Part shown: piece after piece, positions 1 through 6,306 of the stretch
How the letters are laid out: each line of letters opens with the position of its first letter
Position numbering within the stretch: position 1 is the stretch's first letter
Assembly (NCBI GenBank): GCA_002410935.1
Contig: DHPM01000008.1
Coordinates: 25,831 to 44,773 of the forward strand
Direction of reading: 5' to 3'
DNA: 18,943 nucleotides
Source: Caryophanales bacterium UBA5364
GTDB lineage: Bacteria > Bacillota_I > Bacilli_A > RF39 > UBA660
Translations under genes and position numbers: made by a program
Notes under the pieces: model-generated
Seen by the model: the letters and a program-made list of their open reading frames with translations, nothing else
What the model was told of the DNA's origin: nothing
The model's database searches: none

Positions 1-246
1 ATTAATGAACGACTCAATAATATCATTAATTATAAACTTGAAAGAGTAACAATTAATTTAAACAGAATGATTGAAAAATTAGAATTATTAAATCCACTTG
101 GTGTTTTAAAACGTGGTTATAGTATTGTTTATAAAGATGATAAAGTAATTAGTAATACTTTAAAAATTAAAGAAAATGATTTGTTGAAAATCAAATTATT
201 AAAAGGTGATATTGATGTTATTGTTAAGGAGGTAAACAATGGATAA
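1..246 (+). CDS. xseA: Exodeoxyribonuclease VII large subunit, C-terminal end (partial)
   Basis: The frame is open from base 1 to TAA at 244-246 and encodes the last 81 residues; the start lies outside the window. Exonuclease VII degrades single-stranded DNA in both directions to short oligonucleotides, and XseA is the catalytic subunit bound by several XseB copies. The visible part has the coiled-coil-like end (ERLNNIINYKLERV) followed by NPLGVLKRGYSIV, which matches the conserved D/NPL-x-x-L-x-RGY-x-I/V block near the XseA C-terminus. The stop overlaps the xseB start by 8 bases, implying translational coupling, and the xseB ribosome-binding site lies inside this gene. The catalytic region cannot be judged. 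Confidence 0.9.
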   Translation: MNERLNNIINYKLERVTINLNRMIEKLELLNPLGVLKRGYSIVYKDDKVISNTLKIKENDLLKIKLLKGDIDVIVKEVNNG

Positions 247-460
247 GAAATTAAAGTTTGAAGATAAAATTAAAATTTTAGAACAAACCATAAAAGAATT
301 AGAAAACGATGATATTAATTTGGATTCATCAATTGAAAAATATACGGAAGCAATGAAATTAGTTAAAGAATGCGATGAAGAACTTAAAAATATTGAAGAA
401 AAAGTTAGTAAGATTGTGACTGTAGATGGAACTTTAGAAAACTTTGAGTTAGAAAATTAA
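239..460 (+). CDS. xseB: Exodeoxyribonuclease VII small subunit
   Basis: A 73-residue protein of the usual XseB size (about 70-85). KLKFEDKIKILEQTIKELEN followed by D-I-N-LDSSIEKYTEAMKL and KECDEELKNIEEKVSKI follows the family pattern F-E-x-x-x-x-x-LE-x-I-x-x-LE...L-x-L-x-x-S-x-x-x-Y-x-x-G/A-x-x-L. XseB is a helical hairpin that coats XseA and is required for processive single-strand DNA degradation. A strong AAGGAGGT (226-233) stands 5 bases before ATG 239. The overlap with xseA is the usual bacterial arrangement. A terminator follows at 541-562. Confidence 0.95.
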   Translation: MDKKLKFEDKIKILEQTIKELENDDINLDSSIEKYTEAMKLVKECDEELKNIEEKVSKIVTVDGTLENFELEN

Positions 461-540
461 TTGTACTAGATGTATAAAATTTTTAAAAAATGATAATCAT
501 ATAAATATAAAAATTAATTTAATAAGTAATTTTAAATAAG

Positions 541-562
541 AAATACCTAGGGTATTTTTTTT
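541..562 (+). terminator. Rho-independent terminator after xseAB
   Basis: AAATACC (541-547) pairs with GGTATTT (551-557) across a 3-base loop and runs into eight T residues. It ends the xseA-xseB transcript, so spoIVB is probably transcribed from its own promoter in 563-600. The 80 bases between xseB and the hairpin hold nothing recognisable. Confidence 0.75.
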
Positions 563-611
563 ATTTCTGAACACAATAATATTGTAGTCTATATAAAAAG
601 GAGATGGTATC

Positions 612-1586
612 GTGTTTAAAAAAACATGTATCGTTCTTCTTCTAGCATTTCTTCTTATTCCTAGTAATGTATATGCCTATTCCGAATATATCTATGCTGG
701 TGGCGAAAATATTGGGATTGAAATTAAAACTAATGGTGTTGTCGTTGTTGGTACATATAAAATTAATAATGTTGATACCGTTAGTGAAACCGGTGTTAGA
801 GTCGGAGATGTTATTAAAAGCATTGATGGTGAAAAGGTTACCAATATTCAAGAAATGGTATCAAAAATCAATCGTAGTTTAGATGATACCATTAAGTTAG
901 GTTATGTTCGAAATAATTTAACCAATTATACTAATCTAAAATTATACAAAGTTAATGATTTTTATAAAACAGGACTATATGTTAAAGATTCAATAACAGG
1001 GATAGGGACACTAACTTTTATTGATCCAAATAGTCGTTTATTTGGTGCCTTGGGACATGAAATAATTGAAAAAAATTCTGGACAAATAGTTGATGTAACA
1101 TCTGGTACTATATTTGATTCTGAAGTCATAGGTATTGAACGTAGTACTAATGGTGTACCTGGTGAAAAGAATGCTAGGTATAATGTTAACTCCGTACATG
1201 GTAATATCTTCGAAAACACTAAACAGGGTATATTTGGAAAATTTACAAAAAACTTGCCTGATAAAAAGCTTTATAAAGTTGCAACTTTTGATAAAGTTAA
1301 AAAAGGGAAAGCTACTATTTTAACTGTCTTAAATGGGACACAAATTAATGAATATCAAATTGAAATAATTAAATTATCAAATAATCAAAAATACAAAAAT
1401 ATTTCATTTGAGATTTTGGATCCTATTTTATTAAAGAAAACTGGGGGAATTGTTCAGGGGATGAGTGGTTCTCCAATAATCCAAGGTGATTATATTGTTG
1501 GAGCAGTAACTCATGTGGTTATTGATAATCCAAATAAGGGATATGGCATTTTAATTACTAATATGTTAGAGGAAGCTGAAAATTAA
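612..1586 (+). CDS. spoIVB: SpoIVB peptidase (stage IV sporulation protein B)
   Basis: In sporulating Firmicutes SpoIVB is made in the forespore, secreted into the intermembrane space, and cleaves SpoIVFA to trigger pro-sigma-K processing in the mother cell. The 324-residue protein has an N-terminal signal anchor (residues 4-22), a PDZ domain (about 40-115, with TGVRVGDVIKSIDGEKV) and an S55 serine-peptidase domain. His149 in GALGHE, Asp270 in ILDP and Ser285 in GIVQGMSGSPI are visible; the Asp-Ser spacing of 15 equals that of the catalytic pair in B. subtilis SpoIVB. VGAVTHVVIDNPNKGYGI is the usual end of the family. The start is GTG 612, 8 bases after AAGGAG (598-603). TGAACA at 568-573 upstream vaguely resembles a sigma-G -35, but the -10 is poor. 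It lies directly after xseB, whereas in Bacillus ispA, dxs, ahrC and recN intervene; no spo0A follows. Confidence 0.95.
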   Translation: MFKKTCIVLLLAFLLIPSNVYAYSEYIYAGGENIGIEIKTNGVVVVGTYKINNVDTVSETGVRVGDVIKSIDGEKVTNIQEMVSKINRSLDDTIKLGYVRNNLTNYTNLKLYKVNDFYKTGLYVKDSITGIGTLTFIDPNSRLFGALGHEIIEKNSGQIVDVTSGTIFDSEVIGIERSTNGVPGEKNARYNVNSVHGNIFENTKQGIFGKFTKNLPDKKLYKVATFDKVKKGKATILTVLNGTQINEYQIEIIKLSNNQKYKNISFEILDPILLKKTGGIVQGMSGSPIIQGDYIVGAVTHVVIDNPNKGYGILITNMLEEAEN

Positions 1587-1606
1587 GAGACGTTAAGTCT
1601 CTTTTT
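1585..1606 (+). terminator. Rho-independent terminator of spoIVB
   Basis: AAGAGAC (1585-1591) pairs with GTCTCTT (1597-1603) around a GTTAA loop, followed by T residues. The stem begins inside the spoIVB TAA codon. Confidence 0.85.
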
Positions 1607-1607
1607 A

Positions 1608-1636
1608 TTGTATAAATTTATAATTGTTGATATAAT
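1608..1636 (+). promoter_or_regulatory. Sigma-A-type promoter of the small membrane protein gene
   Basis: TTGTAT (1608-1613), 17-base spacer and TATAAT (1631-1636). It starts just after the spoIVB terminator and lies 29 bases before ATG 1665. The -35 matches only partly; the -10 is perfect. Confidence 0.55.
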
Positions 1637-1664
1637 TTAAGTAGATGTTAGTTAGGGGTATATA

Positions 1665-1925
1665 ATGAAATTATTGAAGATTATACTAAATGTTTTAATT
1701 TATTTGATTATCGTTGTTATTTCCATTAATACTATTGTTGGATTTATTAATTTTAATAATATTAAGGAAAATAAAAAGCCGTTAGTTGTTTTTAAAACAG
1801 ATATTTATGAAACTGATGAAAAGACAGTTACTTGTTATCGATTTGGTATTTATAAAATAATTGTCACTAGTACTGAGGAAAAAATTACTTATGAATCAAA
1901 ATTGTGGTTTAATGATGATTTTTAA
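1665..1925 (+). CDS. Small single-pass membrane protein of unknown function
   Basis: I do not recognise a family. The 86 residues begin with a short basic segment and one hydrophobic helix (about 5-29), then a polar tail with a single Cys (TVTCYRFGIYKII) and an acidic end (LWFNDDF), consistent with a membrane-anchored protein. The start is supported by TTAGGGGT (1652-1659) about 5 bases before ATG 1665 and by the promoter at 1608-1636. It is flanked by the spoIVB terminator and the surface-protein promoter region, so it appears to be a one-gene transcript. Any role in sporulation would be guesswork from proximity. Confidence 0.75.
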   Translation: MKLLKIILNVLIYLIIVVISINTIVGFINFNNIKENKKPLVVFKTDIYETDEKTVTCYRFGIYKIIVTSTEEKITYESKLWFNDDF

Positions 1926-1930
1926 ATTTT

Positions 1931-1954
1931 TATATATATAATATTATATATATA
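1931..1954. repeat. 24-bp perfect AT-only palindrome
   Basis: An uninterrupted alternating T/A palindrome centred on AATATT between bases 1942 and 1943. It sits directly after the small membrane protein gene and ends 4 bases before the -35 box at 1959. It could be a weak bidirectional terminator, an UP-like element or an easily melted site; base composition alone could also produce it. Confidence 0.6.
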
Positions 1955-1958
1955 TATT

Positions 1959-1987
1959 TTGACATAAGACCTGTTTTATGGTATAAT
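1959..1987 (+). promoter_or_regulatory. Perfect consensus promoter P1 of the surface-protein operon, with dyad in the spacer
   Basis: TTGACA (1959-1964), 17-base spacer, TATAAT (1982-1987): full sigma-A consensus. CATAAGAC (1963-1970) and GTTTTATG (1973-1980) form an 8-bp inverted repeat with one mismatch and a 2-base centre. It fills the spacer, where a repressor operator would be expected. No gene lies between this promoter and the second one at 2064, so it seems to add transcription of the gene at 2120. Confidence 0.8.
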
Positions 1988-2063
1988 TTACATATATTGA
2001 TGCAAATATTGGACATATTTCGTTATTATTCTTTAAAATGAAAAAAAGGGTAAAATAAAGAAC

Positions 2064-2092
2064 TTGACATTAATATAATATTGTGTTAGTAT
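2064..2092 (+). promoter_or_regulatory. Promoter P2 of the surface-protein operon
   Basis: TTGACA (2064-2069), 17-base spacer, TAGTAT (2087-2092). It lies 27 bases before the ATG at 2120, which has an unusually G-rich ribosome-binding site (AAAGGGGGGA, 2105-2114). With P1, 105 bases upstream, it forms a tandem pair. Confidence 0.7.
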
Positions 2093-2119
2093 ATAAAACA
2101 TTTCAAAGGGGGGAATTTT

Positions 2120-3430
2120 ATGTATAATGAAAGAAGAGATAGTTTTTCAGTGAAAGACGTAATATTACAATTATTATTAGTAGTATTATTTGTTTTTCTA
2201 TTAATTTGGATATTTCCAACAAAAGGCGACTTAAAGAAAAGTTTAAGTGGATTAACAGGGGAATATGATGTATTAACTAACAGAATATTTAATGATAATA
2301 TTCAAACTATGAAAGATGCAGCTATTGGATATTACACAACTCCAAGATTACCTAAAAAAGTTAATGATACAAAATCAATGACTTTAGGTGAAATGATTGA
2401 TAAGAATCTTATTATTCCATTTCAAGATGCTAATGGTAAAGCTTGTGATTTAGAGGATTCATATGTTGAAATCACTAAATATAAAGATGAGTATCAAATG
2501 ACTATTAATTTAGATTGTTCAGATAATGACGCTCATGTTGTGGTTTATTTAGGATGTTATGATTATTGTGATGCTGCTGTTTGTGAAAATGTTAATAAAC
2601 AAGTATCAAAACCAGTTGATAATAATCCTGTAAAACCTACACCAGTTAAACCTACACCAAACAAACCAAAACCTGAAGAACCAAAAAAACCTACAAAACC
2701 AACTCCAACTAAAGTTTCATATGAATATAAATATGTTAAAACCGTTGATGGATATTATTCAAGTTGGTCAAATTGGTCAAATTGGTCAACAACTAAACGT
2801 ACTGAAACGAGTTTAAGAGATGTTGATAAAAAAGTAGTAACAACATATTCAACTCAAAGAAAAGTTGTTGGTTATAAGGATGTAACTACTCAAGATAAAA
2901 ATCAACCAGTTTATGCTTATACTAAAACACAAATTGGTACAACTACAACTAAAGAATGTTCTTCATATAAAACAGAAATTGTTTACACAGGGCAATATAA
3001 AGGTAAATGGGTAAGTCAAGGTAAATCATTATATTTCTATACACCTAGAGATACGGCTACCGAAAAATATGTTTATATTTCTTCAACTGATTATAGTTGT
3101 GGAAATTGTACTGGTGGAACAGCTGCTTATTATGAAAAAATAGTTTATAAAACTTATGAATTAACAACTGAAAAGAAAGTGTGTGCTTCATATAAAACTG
3201 TTTCAACTCCAATTTATGGTACTGTTAAGAAGTTAGTTGGTTATAAAACAACGACTACTAAAGAACCAGTATATGGTTATGTTAAAGTTCCAACGGATAC
3301 TATCTATTATAGAACAAGAACAAGACATCATTATGATGGTTATAGATTATACAAATGGAGTGATAGTTCACACGATAGAAGTTTAATTCGTGCTGGATAT
3401 TACTATACTGGCGACAAGAGAAGAAAATAA
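2120..3430 (+). CDS. Membrane-anchored surface protein with pilin-like domain and Pro-rich stalk
   Basis: A 436-residue protein I cannot name. Residues 14-33 are one hydrophobic helix with no prepilin GFTLIE motif. Residues 45-150 look pilin-like: helix NDNIQTMKDAAIGYY, a segment MTLGEMIDKNLI, then a Cys-bounded strand region (C109, C133). The order resembles the pilin domain of the minus-strand gene ending at 17368. Residues 163-198 are a Pro/Lys-rich stalk. The C-terminal half holds three Trp in W-x-x-W spacing (216, 219, 222) and an imperfect internal duplication: VVGYKDVTT...QPVYAYTKT (249-270) recurs as LVGYKTTTTKEPVYGYVKV (372-390), and KECSSYKTEIVYTG (278-291) resembles KVCASYKTVSTPIYG (353-367). 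Cysteines 280, 327, 330 and 355 suggest disulfides outside the cell. The next gene begins 21 bases later, giving an operon. Confidence 0.8.
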   Translation: MYNERRDSFSVKDVILQLLLVVLFVFLLIWIFPTKGDLKKSLSGLTGEYDVLTNRIFNDNIQTMKDAAIGYYTTPRLPKKVNDTKSMTLGEMIDKNLIIPFQDANGKACDLEDSYVEITKYKDEYQMTINLDCSDNDAHVVVYLGCYDYCDAAVCENVNKQVSKPVDNNPVKPTPVKPTPNKPKPEEPKKPTKPTPTKVSYEYKYVKTVDGYYSSWSNWSNWSTTKRTETSLRDVDKKVVTTYSTQRKVVGYKDVTTQDKNQPVYAYTKTQIGTTTTKECSSYKTEIVYTGQYKGKWVSQGKSLYFYTPRDTATEKYVYISSTDYSCGNCTGGTAAYYEKIVYKTYELTTEKKVCASYKTVSTPIYGTVKKLVGYKTTTTKEPVYGYVKVPTDTIYYRTRTRHHYDGYRLYKWSDSSHDRSLIRAGYYYTGDKRRK

Positions 3431-3451
3431 TGATAGAGGGGTGTGAAAAAT

Positions 3452-5416
3452 ATGTTATTTAGTAAAGAATTAGAAAAAATAGATGCACAACATCGTACAA
3501 TAGTTTCTAAAGATGGACAGGTAATTAGCGGTAAAATTAAAGCTAATACTAATAAATTTAAAGAACTAGTATCAAAGTTCAGTAAAGAACACCCAAATAT
3601 GGCTAAAAGAGCAACAGCTGGAGCATTAGCTCTTGTTATAGGACTTGGTGGCCTAACCGGTTGTGGTAAAAAGTCAGAAAATACTTCATTCGGACTTGAT
3701 AGATCTAACCCTTCTTCTTATGTAAGTGCTGTCGCTGATACGATAGAAGATGCTACTAAAGAAGGATATATGTTCTATGTAAATTCTGCTGAGGAATCAG
3801 TTAATTACGACTTTGAAGATGATGTTGAAATGATGTTAGATACTGCTTATGTAGTATTTAATAGTGAAGACATTGGTAAAAAGGAATTACACCAATACGG
3901 TGTTGATAAAATTACAGAAGATACATTACTAAGAAATTTTGAAAGATTTGGAAATTATGTTAAAGAACATATGGCGGTTGCTAAATCTAGTGATATCACT
4001 GATTATTCTAACTTAATTGAAGATAAAACTAGTGCTGATGCTGTTAAATACTTTCAAACTTTAATTACTAAGTTAAATGAATCATCTGGTGAGGAAAAAC
4101 AAAGATTAGCTTCTGAATTTAAAGCAGAAGTTGGTAGAACATTTCTTCTTCACAATAATGCGAAAAGTAAAGAATATGAACCTGCTGTTAACTTATTAAT
4201 TTTAAAAATGATTCAAGGAGCTTATATTAGACATATCAATAATGATGACATTGTTATCCTTGGTGAAAATGATGAAAAATTATTATTTGGTGATGGATTA
4301 GTAGACTGTTCTGGAGATGAAATTAAAATAGTGGGTACTTCAGTATATGCTCTTCAATTTACTGATTTAATGGAAGCATTAGAAAGTAAGGTAAGAGGTG
4401 CTGACAATATCGATAAAGACAGCAAAGAATTAAGAGAAGAAATGACGGAAGATGTTTTAGAAGAAATTGATGGTTTACAACCATCAGTTAGAAATATTGT
4501 TGATGAAATCAATGAAAAAAGAGTAGAAGAATTCCATAATGGTGGAAATGCTTATGCTGATGAACCAACAATGCCTGATGGATCTAAGAATCCGGATTAT
4601 ATTCCACCTATGACAAAAGAAGATGAAAAGAATTTAATCGAAGATCCAAATAAACCAGGAAATTATATTATTCATGAAAAACCAAGTAATCCAGTTGTAG
4701 AAACACCAGAAAAAACAACAAAAGAAGAATTATTACCAGGTTTCTCATATGATAAAAATGGTGTCTTACGTGATGCTGATGGAAACGAAGTTATTCTTGA
4801 TGGTGGTGCTGCTGCTGATAAGAATAAAAATACTGGATCATCTAGTAATTCAGGTGTTCTTGATGACATTATAGATAAAGATGAAGATATTAATTTATTA
4901 CCAGGTTTCTATTATGATAATAAAGGTGTCTTAAGAGATTCAAATGGAAATAAAGTTATTTTAGAAGAAGACATTAAAGGAGATACTCAAAAAGATACTA
5001 ACAACAAGAATAACAATAGTAATAAAAACAATGATATTGATTTATTACCAGGTTTCTACTATGATAATAAAGGTGTCTTAAGAGATTCTGATGGAAATAA
5101 AGTTATTTTAGAAGAAGAATTTGATGTAGATTATAATAAAAATAATAATGATGATAAACATCAACATAATAATAACAATAATAGTAACGATGATATTGAT
5201 TTATTACCAGGTTTCTATTATGACCATAATGGTGTTCTACGTGACCCAGATGGGAATGAAGTTATCTTATATAATGATACATCAAGTAATACATTAAGTA
5301 ATAATCAATATGCTTCAAAAGATAATTCATCAGAAATTGAATTATTAATGAATTATAAAAATGCTTTATTAGCATCTGCTAATATTAATAACGATACTAA
5401 AGGTCGTTCAATATAA
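3452..5416 (+). CDS. Large lipoprotein-like surface protein with four C-terminal repeats
   Basis: No family recognised. I place the start at ATG 3452 (654 residues) because GAGGGGTG (3436-3443) is correctly spaced for it; the in-frame GTG at 3443 lies inside that site. The first ~50 residues are polar and basic, followed by ALALVIGLGGLTGCGKK, a hydrophobic segment ending in a lipobox-like LTGC (Cys71). This is an unusually late lipobox: an internal ATG at 3599 would give a classic short lipoprotein signal but has no ribosome-binding site. Residues about 90-370 are acidic, mostly helical and have no named motif. The C-terminal ~230 residues hold four copies of a 24-residue repeat separated by Asn/Asp-rich linkers. 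Co-transcribed with the gene at 2120, it is probably displayed on the same surface. Confidence 0.8.
   Translation: MLFSKELEKIDAQHRTIVSKDGQVISGKIKANTNKFKELVSKFSKEHPNMAKRATAGALALVIGLGGLTGCGKKSENTSFGLDRSNPSSYVSAVADTIEDATKEGYMFYVNSAEESVNYDFEDDVEMMLDTAYVVFNSEDIGKKELHQYGVDKITEDTLLRNFERFGNYVKEHMAVAKSSDITDYSNLIEDKTSADAVKYFQTLITKLNESSGEEKQRLASEFKAEVGRTFLLHNNAKSKEYEPAVNLLILKMIQGAYIRHINNDDIVILGENDEKLLFGDGLVDCSGDEIKIVGTSVYALQFTDLMEALESKVRGADNIDKDSKELREEMTEDVLEEIDGLQPSVRNIVDEINEKRVEEFHNGGNAYADEPTMPDGSKNPDYIPPMTKEDEKNLIEDPNKPGNYIIHEKPSNPVVETPEKTTKEELLPGFSYDKNGVLRDADGNEVILDGGAAADKNKNTGSSSNSGVLDDIIDKDEDINLLPGFYYDNKGVLRDSNGNKVILEEDIKGDTQKDTNNKNNNSNKNNDIDLLPGFYYDNKGVLRDSDGNKVILEEEFDVDYNKNNNDDKHQHNNNNNSNDDIDLLPGFYYDHNGVLRDPDGNEVILYNDTSSNTLSNNQYASKDNSSEIELLMNYKNALLASANINNDTKGRSI
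4727..5269 (+). repeat. Four spaced 72-bp coding repeats (LLPGF motif)
   Basis: Units at 4727-4798, 4892-4963, 5039-5110 and 5198-5269 each encode 24 residues of the pattern LLPGFxYDxxGVLRDxxGNxVIL. They are joined by Asn/Asp/Lys linkers of about 25-31 residues. Copies 2 and 3 are nearly identical and 1 and 4 more diverged, which suggests recent duplication of the middle unit. Confidence 0.9.
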
Positions 5417-5423
5417 TAAAACA

Positions 5424-5448
5424 AAAACGAGATTAAATCTCGTTTTTT
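5424..5448. terminator. Bidirectional terminator between the surface operon and the 38-residue ORF
   Basis: AAAACGAGAT (5424-5433) pairs with ATCTCGTTTT (5437-5446) around a TAA loop. The A-run on one side and T-run on the other allow it to stop plus-strand transcripts of the lipoprotein gene and minus-strand transcripts of the small ORF. Confidence 0.88.
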
Positions 5449-5450
5449 AT

Positions 5451-5567
5451 TTAAATATAAAGCATTGATACAATTAATGATGCTAGCATAGCTATCAACA
5501 TTACATATATAACTACTTTTTGAATAATCATTTGCTTATTCTTTTTTTTCTTCTTTTTCTTTTCCAT
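5451..5567 (-). CDS. 38-residue Lys-rich single-pass membrane peptide
   Basis: On the minus strand, ATG (5567-5565) opens a 38-codon frame ending TAA (5453-5451). GAGGTG (5578-5573) stands 5 bases before the start, and a TATAAT -10 lies at 5592-5587. The peptide starts MEKKKKKKKNKQ, then has one hydrophobic helix (about residues 14-38, IIQKVVIYVMLIAMLASLIV) running to the C-terminus. This is the topology of a tail-anchored or positive-inside small membrane protein. The AAG/AAA run is mostly codon-varied and not a simple homopolymer, which favours selection on protein. No family recognised. It terminates at the shared hairpin 5424-5448. Confidence 0.7.
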   Translation of the reverse strand: MEKKKKKKKNKQMIIQKVVIYVMLIAMLASLIVSMLYI

Positions 5568-5586
5568 TCTAACACCTCGCATATAC

Positions 5587-5608
5587 ATTATAATATAAAA
5601 GCGCTTTT
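5587..5608 (-). promoter_or_regulatory. -10 box and 12-bp palindrome upstream of the 38-residue ORF
   Basis: Minus-strand TATAAT at 5592-5587 with only a weak -35 (TTCCAA, 17 bases upstream). The spacer contains the perfect palindrome AAAAGCGCTTTT (5597-5608), a GC core in AT-rich surroundings. Its centre resembles that of a CcpA (cre) site but the outer TG/CA bases are missing, so I call it only a possible operator. Confidence 0.45.
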
Positions 5609-5655
5609 TTTGGAATAAGATTTAATTATTTTAATATTATTAATTAGGTGATTAG

Positions 5656-6273
5656 ATGAAAAAATTATTGGACAACCTCAAGATTAATAAGAAAATGCTT
5701 TACTTTTTATTAGTAATTACGATTATAGCTGTTATTGCTGGATCACTATTTACCATTATTCTTGATAAAACTGATCAAACAATGGTTAAAGAACATCTAG
5801 AAAAGTATATAACTAATGTTAGAATAAATAATGTTAGTAATTTTAAATCATTTTCAAGGGTTTTTATGGCTGACTTTACTTTAATATCAATCATTTGGTT
5901 ATTAGGGATTTCCGTAATTGGAATACCTATAATTTTATTGCTTTATTTTGCTAATACTTTTATATTTGGTTTCTCTTTAGGTGGAATGATTGTTAATTAT
6001 AAATTCAAGGGTCTATTATTCTCAATATTATCGACTTTCCCGCACCAAATCATTAACATAGGTATTTATACTATATTAGTAGCTTATGCCCTTAATTTAT
6101 CCTTTAGATTGCTAAATTCAATAGTGTTTAAAAAAATATTAGACTTTAAGAAGATAATTAATAAATACTTACTTATATATGCTATTTCTTTTGTTGTTAT
6201 TTTAATAACTTCACTATATGAAACTTTATTGTTACCTAATATTATTAAATTATTATTTACTGTTTTTAAATAA
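5656..6273 (+). CDS. spoIIM: Stage II sporulation protein M (SpoIIM)
   Basis: SpoIIM is a polytopic membrane protein that, with SpoIID and SpoIIP, drives peptidoglycan remodelling during forespore engulfment. The 205-residue length matches the family (about 210). Hydrophobic segments lie near 14-36, 73-113, 118-147 and 171-187. The diagnostic stretch is ISVIGIPIILLLYFANTFI (residues 85-103), then GFSLGGMI, KGLLFSILSTFPHQII (118-133, conserved PH) and SLYETLLLP (186-194). ATG 5656 follows AGGTGAT (5646-5652). mnmA starts 33 bases later with a possible -10 (6286-6291) between them. No clear sigma-E promoter was found upstream. Confidence 0.92.
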   Translation: MKKLLDNLKINKKMLYFLLVITIIAVIAGSLFTIILDKTDQTMVKEHLEKYITNVRINNVSNFKSFSRVFMADFTLISIIWLLGISVIGIPIILLLYFANTFIFGFSLGGMIVNYKFKGLLFSILSTFPHQIINIGIYTILVAYALNLSFRLLNSIVFKKILDFKKIINKYLLIYAISFVVILITSLYETLLLPNIIKLLFTVFK

Positions 6274-6306
6274 TTAAAATTATGATATAATTTAGATGGT
6301 GAAATT

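Noticed and set aside
962..1219. Minus-strand frame inside spoIVB
   Set aside because: Antisense shadow of the peptidase domain; no start signal or motif.
1994..2036. Short ORF (13 codons) after promoter P1
   Set aside because: No ribosome-binding site and too short; P1 is better explained as a tandem promoter of the gene at 2120.
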